Source: Waddliaceae bacterium (lineage in GTDB: Bacteria; Chlamydiota; Chlamydiia; Chlamydiales; GCA-2709385). From it: a stretch of 64,000 bases of DNA. The position numbers were made by a program, and so were the translations under genes. The stretch spans positions 1 to 64,000 of the forward strand of contig PAQS01000036.1 of the NCBI GenBank assembly GCA_002709385.1, written 5' to 3'. This document shows, one piece after another, positions 26,859 through 34,871 of this stretch; position 1 is the stretch's first letter, and every line of letters starts with the position of its first letter. Under the pieces are notes generated by a model that searched no databases, was not told the origin of the DNA, and saw only the letters and a program-made list of their open reading frames with translations.

Positions 26859-28520
26859 ATGTCTACCTCATCCGTTAGTAAAGACCTTCAAGCATTAGAA
26901 ACAGGAAACTACCTTTTAGATTTTCTCTGGGAACTCGGTGTCAGAGAAATTTTTGGGGTTCCTGGTGACTATGTCATTCACTTTAATAAAGTCATTGAAG
27001 AACACAAAATTCGTTTTATCAATACTACAACAGAAAACTCTGCTGGGTATATGGCAGATACTTATGCCCGTTTCAAAGGCCTTGGTGTTGCCTGTACAAC
27101 TTATGGTGTCGGCATGGTTATGGCAAATTCTATTGCACAAGCCTACGTGGAAAGTTCCCCCGTCGTCATTATCTCAGGGTCTGCATCAGAAGAAGAGTTT
27201 CAGAGAGCTCCTTGTATTCACCACTACGTAGAAGATTCATATACTACCCAACTAGAAGTTTTTAAGCCGATCACAGTAGACCAAGCTGTACTTAATGATC
27301 CCAAAACAGCTGCAGAAGATATTCACCGTGTATTGAACAACTGTTTACTTCATAAACGACCTGTTTATATTGAACTTCCTCGTAATATGGTTGATATTGA
27401 CCTCATTCCTCATCAATACGAAAAAGCAAAAGAGAAAGAAAGTAACCCTAAACAATTAAAGCAGGCTCTAGATGCTGTTTATAAAATACTCAGCAAAAGT
27501 CAAAATCCTGTTTTCTGGCTTGGTCACGATATCACCCGTTACCAATTATCTGATCTTGCCACATCTTTGGCAGAGCAATTTCAAATCCCGATTTGTTCTA
27601 CAGTAACTGGTAAAACTTGCGTAGATGAGACACACCCTCTTTATGCTGGTGTTTATCAAGGTAAGGTATGCGATGAGCGTATACGGAACTTTGTTGAGTC
27701 ATCCGACTGTCTCCTTTCAATTGGAGCATTGTGGAGTGATGTAAATACGGGTATGTTTACGGCACAACTGGACCATTTGGAACAAATTCGTATTAGCGCT
27801 CGAGAAATCCAGATTGGGAAAGAAAAATACGATGATATTTATTTTGTCGACCTACTTCAGGCAATACAGAACGCTAAGTGGAGTTTTAACTTCCAAGTTC
27901 AATATCCACGTCTCGATCACAACGCAATCAAAAGCTATCAAGCGAGCCCAAATTCCCCAAGCAAAACAGCAAGCACTTTATCTTGTATTCAGAAATACCT
28001 AAGCGATGAACATATCATTTGTTGTGATATTGGAGATTGTCTCTTTGCAAGTACAGAGCTTGTTTTGAGTCAAAATTCTTACATTTCATCTTCATATTTT
28101 GGCACTCTCGGCTTTGCTGTACCTGCTGCGATCGCCACTCAATTGTGTTATCCAGAAAAACGAGCTATTGCCATGGTCGGTGATGGAAGCTTTCAAATGA
28201 CAGCGACTGAATTATCTACCGCTGTTCGCTTTAACTTAGATCCTATTATCATTGTCCTTAATAACCACGGTTACGGCACAGAAAGGCCTCTCATTGAAGG
28301 AGAATATAACGACATATGGAATTGGAATTATGCCCAACTTCCTAGTCTCTTCGGTAAAGGTAAGGGAGTACGAGTTGAAACGGAAACAGCTTTTGAAGAT
28401 GCTTTAAAGCTCGCTCTATCAACAAGAGGAGAATTTTTCCTTATTGAAGTTGAACTAGAACAGCTTGATTTATCTGGTCCCCTTCAAAGGCTTTCTACAG
28501 CTTCAGCCAAAATTGTATAA
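26859..28520 (+). CDS. Thiamine-diphosphate 2-oxo-acid decarboxylase (pyruvate/indolepyruvate decarboxylase type)
   Basis: A 553-residue ThDP enzyme of the pyruvate/indolepyruvate/branched-chain decarboxylase group, which converts 2-oxo acids to aldehydes and CO2. The N-terminal domain has FGVPGDYVIHF, the cofactor-activating Glu in TTTENSAGYMADTYAR, and the catalytic His pair in CIHHYVED. The ThDP/Mg motif is VGDGSFQMTATEL to VLNNHGYG, and a Glu follows as GTERPLIEG, near where decarboxylases keep their catalytic Glu. The ATG at 26859 follows AAAAGGGTG; an upstream in-frame GTG at 26829 is unlikely. An aldehyde product would suit the alcohol dehydrogenase at the window start, but the genes are 26 kb apart, so any link is speculation. 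Confidence 0.85.
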   Translation: MSTSSVSKDLQALETGNYLLDFLWELGVREIFGVPGDYVIHFNKVIEEHKIRFINTTTENSAGYMADTYARFKGLGVACTTYGVGMVMANSIAQAYVESSPVVIISGSASEEEFQRAPCIHHYVEDSYTTQLEVFKPITVDQAVLNDPKTAAEDIHRVLNNCLLHKRPVYIELPRNMVDIDLIPHQYEKAKEKESNPKQLKQALDAVYKILSKSQNPVFWLGHDITRYQLSDLATSLAEQFQIPICSTVTGKTCVDETHPLYAGVYQGKVCDERIRNFVESSDCLLSIGALWSDVNTGMFTAQLDHLEQIRISAREIQIGKEKYDDIYFVDLLQAIQNAKWSFNFQVQYPRLDHNAIKSYQASPNSPSKTASTLSCIQKYLSDEHIICCDIGDCLFASTELVLSQNSYISSSYFGTLGFAVPAAIATQLCYPEKRAIAMVGDGSFQMTATELSTAVRFNLDPIIIVLNNHGYGTERPLIEGEYNDIWNWNYAQLPSLFGKGKGVRVETETAFEDALKLALSTRGEFFLIEVELEQLDLSGPLQRLSTASAKIV

Positions 28521-28544
28521 AATAGGCAAATTTAGAATAACAAA

Positions 28545-28600
28545 CTCCTTTCCTTTAGCACTCGAGAGCCATCGGAAAGGAGACTCTCCCTTAGTTAAAA
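28545..28600 (+). terminator. Possible terminator after the decarboxylase gene
   Basis: A perfect 9-bp stem (28545-28553/28574-28582) encloses a 20-base loop and is followed by CTCTCCCTTAGTT. Long loop and weak T-run make this uncertain. Confidence 0.4.
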
Positions 28601-28811
28601 AACTTCCATATAAAATTTAATATCTCCCCATCAACCAACATAAAAAATAATCTTTATTGTTTTTTAATAAAAAAATACATATACAAGCTAAATTACATAC
28701 TAATAAAATAAAAATAGGTATATTTTTATATGACTAAAACGAATTACGAATCCCTAATTGCTCCTTCTATTTCTTACCTAGAAAATCTTGGAAGTATAAA
28801 AGGTTGGGGAG

Positions 28812-29852
28812 AAGGACTGTGTTGCAAAACTCACAAGTGTGAAGATATGCTAGAGTATTCAGAAGTGGGATAAGAATAAATTTTAGATTATAAAAACTCC
28901 TTTCCAACAACCGGCAAGTCAAAGAAAAAGAGGACACGATGTGTCAACGAAATTGGGCTAAGTATAACTCAAGTCTTGTTCAAAGAAGAAGCCTCAGTTT
29001 CTATTGTTCCCCGGAAACCATACAAATTCTACGTAAAGCAAGCAAAGTTCCCAAGAAGAATGGACGACCACCGTCCCTATGCAGCTCATTTTACTGCTGA
29101 TTCTGCTGAAAACCTCATACAGTTTGAGCGACCGAGAATGTCAAGGAATGGCAAACTCTTTATTCCTACCCATGGTATTTCTGTTCCTTGCTACACAACT
29201 ATTTGCAGGCACATGCGCCATCTGCTTAAGTATCTACCCAAGCTCTCTAGGCGTCGTCCTAAAATATGTATTATGGACTCATCAGGCTTTAAGATAAGCG
29301 GAGAGGGTGAGTGGAAAACCAAAATTCACGGTAAGTCTTATCATAGAAGTTGGAGCAAAGTTCATCTGCTTGTAGATTCAGATTCCAACGAAATCGTAAA
29401 TTTGATTGTCACGTCACCTGAAGTAGGAGATATTTCAGCGGGTTTGAAGTTTTTAAAAAATCTTCCTCCAAGTACCAAAACAGTATTAGCGGATGGAGCC
29501 TATGATGGTGGGCGGTTCAGATATTTGGCTTATTCTAAAGGGGTAAAAGCCATAATTCCTCCCCCTCGTACCGGTAAATTTCGAGAGAGTGAGTGGTTTA
29601 ACGAACGGAATGATGCTCTCGCAATTATAAACTCTCTAGGCAATAACCAATCGGCTCGCAGCCTCTGGGGTAGACTCACCGGCTACTGTCACAGAGTTAA
29701 GGGCGAAAGTGCTTTTTCAAGATTGAAAAGGCTATTCAGTGAAAGTCTGTACTCAAGAAATACTGGAGCCCAGCTAGTAGAGCTATGGTTGAAGGCTCTC
29801 TTGAGTAATATCTGGCTTAGTTGGGCAAGTTAGGTTTTGCAACACAGTCCTT
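28812..29852 (+). mobile_element. Decayed IS5-family insertion sequence
   Basis: About 1,041 bases bounded by perfect 19-bp inverted repeats: AAGGACTGTGTTGCAAAAC at 28812-28830 and its complement at 29834-29852. The single gene inside is a transposase broken by two frame changes. No clear target duplication is visible at the borders, although bases of the repeat could belong to it. The element interrupts a hydrolase gene in frame-readable sequence on both sides. Confidence 0.85.
28939..29833 (+). pseudogene. IS5-type DDE transposase, two frameshifts
   Basis: The protein starts at 28939 (MCQRNWAKYNSSLVQRRSLS) in frame 1 with AGAGG upstream and reaches NGRPPS. Near 29077 homology moves to frame 3 (LILLLILLKTSYSLSDRECQ), and near 29180 to frame 2 (SVPCYTTICRHMRHL to the stop at 29831-29833). 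Both changes are minus-one shifts, best explained by two single-base losses. The catalytic core is in the last piece: MDSSGFK (first Asp), LADGAYDGGRF (second Asp) and RVKGESAFSRLKRLF (Glu region). No slippery heptamer is present at either junction, so programmed frameshifting is unlikely. Confidence 0.8.
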
Positions 29853-30383
29853 GCAGACCATACCATTGTTCTCAATAGACCTCAGGAAAACGGCAGTGAA
29901 ACAGTTTTAGTTACATTTCCTGGCTTTATCGCCGGACTTTCAGGAATGAATGATAAGGGGGCTTTCTCTTTCTGTTTGTACCAATGACGCTATCCGCGAT
30001 TATAAAAATGATTCTTCAATCAGTATTCCTTCTCTCTTACTATTTACAGATATTCTTGATACTCAAGAAAAAACTCAAGATGCTGAAAAAAAAATATTAG
30101 ATAGCAAAAACGCATCCTGCTTCAATTTAATTGTAGCCGATCAAAATAAGGCAAAACGAATTCAGCAAGGTGGGAAATATAATAACTTCCCAGATATCGA
30201 GAATGAAATTATAGAATACATTTAAAATTTTATTTCTTTTGAAAATGACTTACTTCTATTTTTTATTAACCGTTTATTTAAAAAAGAATAAAAAATCTAA
30301 ATCTATAATCTAAAGTATTGATCATTAAAAACTTTAGTAATAAAATAAACTTGTACGTGGATACTTGTTATTGCTCTTAATAT

Positions 30384-30612
30384 ACAAAACCTCACTCTTG
30401 TTGGGTGAGGAGGGCTGGGAAAGAGTACCTATACCATTAGCCGATCGTATCGTGGAAGCGGATGCATCGCTATTTGGGCGGCCTTGTCTCTGATAACAGA
30501 ATCTGGACAAGACCATTTGTGGGCATTCCCCAGCCCTAATACTACCACCTGGACCTTGGCGGAGGCTGAATATCTCCTCGCTCCCCTGGCATATGCCAAG
30601 CGTCCAGGTAAC
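30384..30612 (-). ncRNA. Candidate structured RNA of unknown family
   Basis: A 230-base island with about 54% G+C (my count over 30391-30610) in flanks near 25%. Domain 1 is a 14-bp helix pairing 30547-30560 with 30595-30609 (one bulge at 30601). Domain 2 is closed by 30411-30419/30529-30537 (9 bp) and contains a 9-bp hairpin 30480-30488/30506-30514 topped by a 4-bp stem with an ATAA loop (489-500). A terminator-like hairpin with U4 lies at the minus-strand 3' end, which favours the minus strand, right behind rseP. The only open frame here (30334-30651) crosses all of these helices and resembles nothing. I looked for and did not find the signatures of tmRNA, RNase P RNA, 4.5S/SRP RNA or 5S rRNA. 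A plus-strand reading is possible: TTGATC (30318) and TAAAAT (30341) 17 bases apart, and a pyrimidine tract after domain 1. Confidence 0.5.
30386..30410 (-). terminator. Terminator of the candidate RNA / rseP transcript
   Basis: On the minus strand CCTCAC (30410-30405) pairs with GTGAGG (30395-30390) around a 9-base loop and is followed by TTTT. Confidence 0.55.
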
Positions 30613-30625
30613 TTCTTTTCTTTCT

Positions 30626-32590
30626 TTATCCCGAAACAAACATTTGTACAATCCGGCTAAGGTCGTGATAGGTCACAAATAAAAAGAATCCAATAAGCAA
30701 AATAGCAAATGGAATGATCATTCTTTCTAGAGTCTTCGCACTAATTCTACGTCGACTCACCCACTCGTAGATAGATAAGCAAATATTTCCTCCATCAAGA
30801 ACAGGAATAGGAAGAAGATTAAGAATTCCCAAATTCAAACTAATAATTGCCAGCCAATGCAGAGCAGCTTGAATACCCAGTTGCCATTGATATTGCATCA
30901 TGTGGACAATTCCTACTGGACCAGACATCCAAGCAGGGCTTAAATCTCCCATAACTAAAGCAGAAAGTGTTTGCTTCATTTCACTTAATACATCAGTAAG
31001 TTGCTTAATGGGGCCTGGATTATAAATAATCCTTCGTGTTTGAACATTGTAACCAAGTAATAACTGTTGGATATCTTCTTCTAAAGATTCCATAGCTCTT
31101 GCCCGCACTTCAGCATTATCCATTTGCTCTATCATTTGCTTTCGTTCACGAATCGCTAGCATGTATTCAGCTTTTTGCTCTTCAGTATCAAACAAATTCA
31201 TACGGGTGGTTGGAGTCACAGGATTTAATAATACGTAAGTACCAGCACTTTTTAGAGTCTTATCTGTCCCGATCGAGCTTGCTAAAAGATCAATATTTGA
31301 GTCTTGAAGCCCACTCTTGAATTCTTCTTCAGCTTGAGAAAGAGAAACCTTATCATCCCAGTTCCCTGGTCGACGTTCCACAATGACGTGTACCTGGTGA
31401 GTTTGTAGAGCTTGTAAAAGCTCCGGACCTTCTGAAATAGCCTTTCCATCTACAGCAATGATACGATCACCAATTTGTAAAGCTTGATCACGGTCTGAAT
31501 AATATACATCTGGAAATGCTTCTTTTTCCGCATCCATATCTACAAAAGCAATACGCTCCTCAACCACAGCATTGAAACTTAAGTTGTAAGGAATATACAT
31601 CAAATCGCGAACTCTATTTGTCTCTAAATGAGAATCATATTGCCAATCAACAAGCTCTTCTCTTTGTTCTCCTACTAAACGTAATTCCTGAATAGGTACA
31701 CGTGGAACACGGGCAAGAAATGTTTTTCCGTTTCTTTCCACTGTTAATAAAGCTCTGCCTTCATTCAAAAGACGCTTTTGTTGTGATAAAGAGTAAATAC
31801 GCTCACCATCAACCCATACACAGCGATCTCCATATTGAATGCCACTTTGGGCCATAGGTGATTTTGCAGATAAAGGGGTCTCTTTTCCATCTAGCCCACG
31901 ATCATAAATCAGATAATTTGCTGTTTGAAACACCCCACTTGTGCGAACACCTTCACGGAAAAGCATACGGTCTTCATAAGGAGTAATTGTATAAGCAAAA
32001 GCTTTTTCTGTACCATTTTCGTAATCAATGTGTTGTCCTTCTACAAGAAGATCATCACCTGCTGTCATCGCCCCTAAAATATGCTCGCGAGCACCATTCA
32101 CAGGGTTTCCATTATACGCTGTAATGAGGTCTCCTGGACGTACACCCTTGGTATATAATTCAGATTTAGGATCAACCCATCCGGCAAAGCGACTTTCTTC
32201 GAAAAAACTTTTTTCGCGTCCACCATTCAGCCAAATCAGAGAAAAAACGAATAAAGCAAAAAGGATATTGACTAAAGGACCTGCAAAAGCAACTTGAATT
32301 CTTGCCCAAGGACTTTTCTCATAAAACCCACCAGGTACTTCGTAAGGTTCAAGCCCTTCTTCTCCTGTCTCACCAGCAAATTTGACATATCCACCAAAGA
32401 TCAACCAGCATAACTGCCAATCTTCATCTCCACGCTTCCAGCGATAAATTGGACGCCCAAACCCTATAGAAAATACTTCGATTTTCATTCCTACACGGCG
32501 CCCTACATAGTAGTGCCCTAATTCATGGATAAAGACGAGAAATCCTAAACCAAGTCCTGCCAGAACCAAATAAATAAAGCTAGTGATCAT
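30626..32590 (-). CDS. rseP: Site-2 metalloprotease RseP/YaeL
   Basis: Intramembrane zinc metalloprotease, 654 residues, inner membrane. HELGH at residues 22-26 in the first helix supplies two zinc ligands and the catalytic Glu; the third ligand is in PIPVLDGGN near the C-terminus. Two PDZ-like domains lie between the helices (for example GDLITAYNGNPV and GDRIIAVDGKAI). The family cuts membrane-anchored regulators after a first protease has trimmed them. The chain is longer than the 450-residue E. coli enzyme, as is usual for chlamydiae. ATG at 32590 with AGGA seven bases upstream is chosen over the TTG at 32593. It follows dxr by 27 bases, as CT072 follows CT071. Confidence 0.92.
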   Translation of the reverse strand: MITSFIYLVLAGLGLGFLVFIHELGHYYVGRRVGMKIEVFSIGFGRPIYRWKRGDEDWQLCWLIFGGYVKFAGETGEEGLEPYEVPGGFYEKSPWARIQVAFAGPLVNILFALFVFSLIWLNGGREKSFFEESRFAGWVDPKSELYTKGVRPGDLITAYNGNPVNGAREHILGAMTAGDDLLVEGQHIDYENGTEKAFAYTITPYEDRMLFREGVRTSGVFQTANYLIYDRGLDGKETPLSAKSPMAQSGIQYGDRCVWVDGERIYSLSQQKRLLNEGRALLTVERNGKTFLARVPRVPIQELRLVGEQREELVDWQYDSHLETNRVRDLMYIPYNLSFNAVVEERIAFVDMDAEKEAFPDVYYSDRDQALQIGDRIIAVDGKAISEGPELLQALQTHQVHVIVERRPGNWDDKVSLSQAEEEFKSGLQDSNIDLLASSIGTDKTLKSAGTYVLLNPVTPTTRMNLFDTEEQKAEYMLAIRERKQMIEQMDNAEVRARAMESLEEDIQQLLLGYNVQTRRIIYNPGPIKQLTDVLSEMKQTLSALVMGDLSPAWMSGPVGIVHMMQYQWQLGIQAALHWLAIISLNLGILNLLPIPVLDGGNICLSIYEWVSRRRISAKTLERMIIPFAILLIGFFLFVTYHDLSRIVQMFVSG

Positions 32591-32617
32591 CAATTAATCC
32601 TATATCCGTTTATTAAC

Positions 32618-33754
32618 TTATACAAGAGCCGCTTCTCGACGCGCTTCTTGATCAATCGCCAAAATTTCTTCAAGACCAGGCTGCGACAACAACTGATGGT
32701 CTTGCATAAGACTCTCTAACTTACGCCCAATATCTAACCAGGAAATTTTCTTATCCAGAAAACGACTTACGAGAATCTCATTAGCTGCATTCATGTAACA
32801 AGGAGCACTTCCTCCACTCACAATAGCATTGCAAGCAACCTGTAAACAACGAAAACGCTCAATATCAACCGGCATAAACTCAAGAGTTGAATGCTGCATA
32901 AAATCAAAGGGTTTCAAAAGGCTTGGGTAGCGATCTGGATAAGTAAGCGCATATTGAATCGGGGTGATCATACTAGGAGCACTCATCTGCGCCATCATAG
33001 AATGATCACAAAATTCAACCATGGAATGAATGACACTTTGTGGGTGAATAATGACTTCAATCTGCTCAATTGGAATGCCGAACATCCAATGCGTCTCAAT
33101 GAGCTCTAGTCCTTTATTCATTAAAGTAGAAGAATCAATGGTATTTTTCGCACCCATTGTCCAAGTTGGATGCTGGAGCGCATGTTCCACAGAAACTTTA
33201 TCAAGCTCACCTAAACTCAAATCGCGAAATGGTCCACCTGAAGCAGTCAGTATCAAACGACGAACAGACTTTTGTTCTTCTCCATTTAAGCATTGAAATA
33301 AGGCGCTATGCTCACTATCTATCGGTAAAAGCTGCACATTATGCTTACGAATACAATCCATAAGCAATGCACCACCAGATACCAAGGCTTCCTTATTAGC
33401 AAGAGCAATATCTTTTCCTGCTTCTGCCGCACGATAAGTAGGCAAAAGACCTAAAGTCCCTGACATAGCAGAAACAACCTGATCCACAGCCTCATGTTGG
33501 ACAAGCTCAATCAAGCCATCCATACCAGCTAGTACAGGTAAATGAGGTACTCGCTTCTGCAAACGTAACGCTTGATCTGTATCAAATACAGCGACTAAAC
33601 TAGGAGAAAATTCTTTAATCTGCTCTTCTAAACGATCTATATTAGAGTGAACTGCTAAAGCAGTAACTTGAATACGCTCACCAAGATGCTTCGCAACTCG
33701 TAGCGTATTTTCTCCAATCGAACCTGTAGAACCTAGCAGCGCGATGCGCTTCAT
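32618..33754 (-). CDS. dxr: 1-deoxy-D-xylulose 5-phosphate reductoisomerase
   Basis: Second enzyme of the MEP isoprenoid pathway (378 residues, cytoplasm), converting DXP to 2-C-methyl-D-erythritol 4-phosphate with NADPH. Seen: NADPH loop GSTGSIGENTL at the N-terminus, ALANKEALVSGG, the metal-binding IDSEHSALFQ, ASGGPFRD, and HPTWTMGAKNTIDSSTLMNK. The ATG at 33754 has AAAGG upstream; an in-frame TTG at 33763 is less likely. Placed between ytgD and rseP as in Chlamydia. The later MEP enzyme IspF is encoded at 58 kb. Confidence 0.95.
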   Translation of the reverse strand: MKRIALLGSTGSIGENTLRVAKHLGERIQVTALAVHSNIDRLEEQIKEFSPSLVAVFDTDQALRLQKRVPHLPVLAGMDGLIELVQHEAVDQVVSAMSGTLGLLPTYRAAEAGKDIALANKEALVSGGALLMDCIRKHNVQLLPIDSEHSALFQCLNGEEQKSVRRLILTASGGPFRDLSLGELDKVSVEHALQHPTWTMGAKNTIDSSTLMNKGLELIETHWMFGIPIEQIEVIIHPQSVIHSMVEFCDHSMMAQMSAPSMITPIQYALTYPDRYPSLLKPFDFMQHSTLEFMPVDIERFRCLQVACNAIVSGGSAPCYMNAANEILVSRFLDKKISWLDIGRKLESLMQDHQLLSQPGLEEILAIDQEARREAALV

Positions 33755-33849
33755 AATAATCAAACCTTTTATCAGTAAATTTCACTATGGTCTAGAGTAC
33801 CAATGAAAATTATAGCATTAGATTTGTGCTTGTCAAATCAGTAGCTTTT

Positions 33850-34860
33850 TTACTTCTCTGAAACCCTTTTTAAATTTTTCATTTGATAAAATTTAAAAAG
33901 GAGGCCTGTTCGCGGAGCAAAGAATATAACTAATAAATATAAGAAGCCAATACAGCACACAACTAAGCCACCTGTACTAAGAGCTACCTGCTCGACCGAT
34001 AAAAAGTGCCGAGATAAAGCCACTCCCATAATTGAAGCTAAAGCGCCAATTAACGCTGCAAAACATAACATCCAGCCTAGAGAATTCGTCAATCTTCTCG
34101 CTGCTAAAGGCGGCCCAATAATAAGAGCTAAAACCATCAAAACTCCTACAGCCCGAAAAGCTCCCACCGTCACTGCCGAAACTTGAATCATCAACAAATA
34201 ATTAAAAAAAGTTGTTGAAATTCCTAATGCACTGGCTAATGGAGCATCAAATGTTGTGATCTTGTATTCCTTGTAGAACAAAAGAAAAAGAGCTGCGTTA
34301 ATGAGACAAATCACATAGACGAGTTTTAAGTCTTCTCTATGTAACATATGCACATTTCCCATAATGGCTTCCGTACCAACATGGGCATTTCGAGCAAAAA
34401 TTGTAGCTAAAATGATTCCGAGTGCAAAAAGGCTTGTAAACACTAAACCATTACTAGCATCTTCTTGGACTTTCCCTACTTTTGTGAGAAATTCTGTAAG
34501 AAATGTTGTGATCACTCCCATTCCCAAAGAAGCCAGCAAAAAGCCCTGAACGTTAAGGGAGGAACTATGATCATGATCTCCATGAGAGAAACGCGACATA
34601 TACAAATAAACTAATACAATCCCCAATAAAACCGTATGAGATAAGGAATTGGCAAGCATACTCATCTGCCTTAGCATAAGAAAAGATCCAACAAGAGCAC
34701 CTGATATGGAAATACCTACCAAAACAAGCATTTGTATCTCATCTGACGTAAGCTCCATAGAACTCCCAGTCAAAAATCCCCAGGCTCGTTGAGCTAAAAC
34801 GGCAATAAAAGTAAAAAAATCTGTTCCAAAATAAGGATTTTGAGAAGTGATATGATTCAT
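33850..34860 (-). CDS. ytgD: Metal ABC transporter permease YtgD
   Basis: ABC-3 family permease of 336 residues with about eight to nine membrane helices, starting after a short hydrophilic N-terminus. The helix LRQMSMLANSLSHTVLLG carries the coupling motif typical of zinc/manganese/iron permeases (S-L-S-H), and AVGVLMVLALIIGPPLAARRL is the conserved later helix. A His/Asp-rich loop (HGDHDH) faces one side. It begins 11 bases after ytgC/R ends and forms the second permease of the YtgABCD importer. Confidence 0.92.
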   Translation of the reverse strand: MNHITSQNPYFGTDFFTFIAVLAQRAWGFLTGSSMELTSDEIQMLVLVGISISGALVGSFLMLRQMSMLANSLSHTVLLGIVLVYLYMSRFSHGDHDHSSSLNVQGFLLASLGMGVITTFLTEFLTKVGKVQEDASNGLVFTSLFALGIILATIFARNAHVGTEAIMGNVHMLHREDLKLVYVICLINAALFLLFYKEYKITTFDAPLASALGISTTFFNYLLMIQVSAVTVGAFRAVGVLMVLALIIGPPLAARRLTNSLGWMLCFAALIGALASIMGVALSRHFLSVEQVALSTGGLVVCCIGFLYLLVIFFAPRTGLLFKFYQMKNLKRVSEK

Positions 34861-34871
34861 AGAAAACGTTT

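Larger units (their letters stand above)
28730..30225 (+). pseudogene. Broken Ntn/C45-type acyltransferase-hydrolase gene
   Basis: Two coding pieces surround the insertion element. The first starts at an ATG at 28730 (MTKTNYESLIAPSISYLENL) and reaches GWGE at the element border. After the element the frame resumes as ADHTIVLNRPQENG and runs through VTFPGFIAGLSGMNDKG. A run of five G (29956-29960) then shifts the frame, and the same protein continues as GLSLSVCTNDAIRD ... ASCFNLIVADQNKAKRIQ to a stop at 30225. The GMNxKGLSLS turn and the xNLIVAD strand are typical of linear-amide hydrolases of the AAT/C45 (acid-ceramidase-like, choloylglycine hydrolase) superfamily. The remnant is much shorter than the usual 300 or more residues. 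The family call is moderate; the broken state is clear. Confidence 0.6.

Noticed and set aside
28939-29833. Programmed minus-one frameshifting to make the transposase
   Set aside because: Two shifts would be needed and neither junction has a slippery heptamer or a following hairpin, so mutation is the simpler explanation.
28812-29852. Target-site duplication of the insertion element
   Set aside because: The bases outside the 19-bp repeats (GGGGAG on the left, GCAGAC on the right) do not match.
30334-30651. 105-codon minus-strand open frame between rseP and the pseudogene
   Set aside because: It runs straight through the perfect helices and terminator of the candidate RNA, overlaps the end of rseP, has no ribosome site and resembles no protein.
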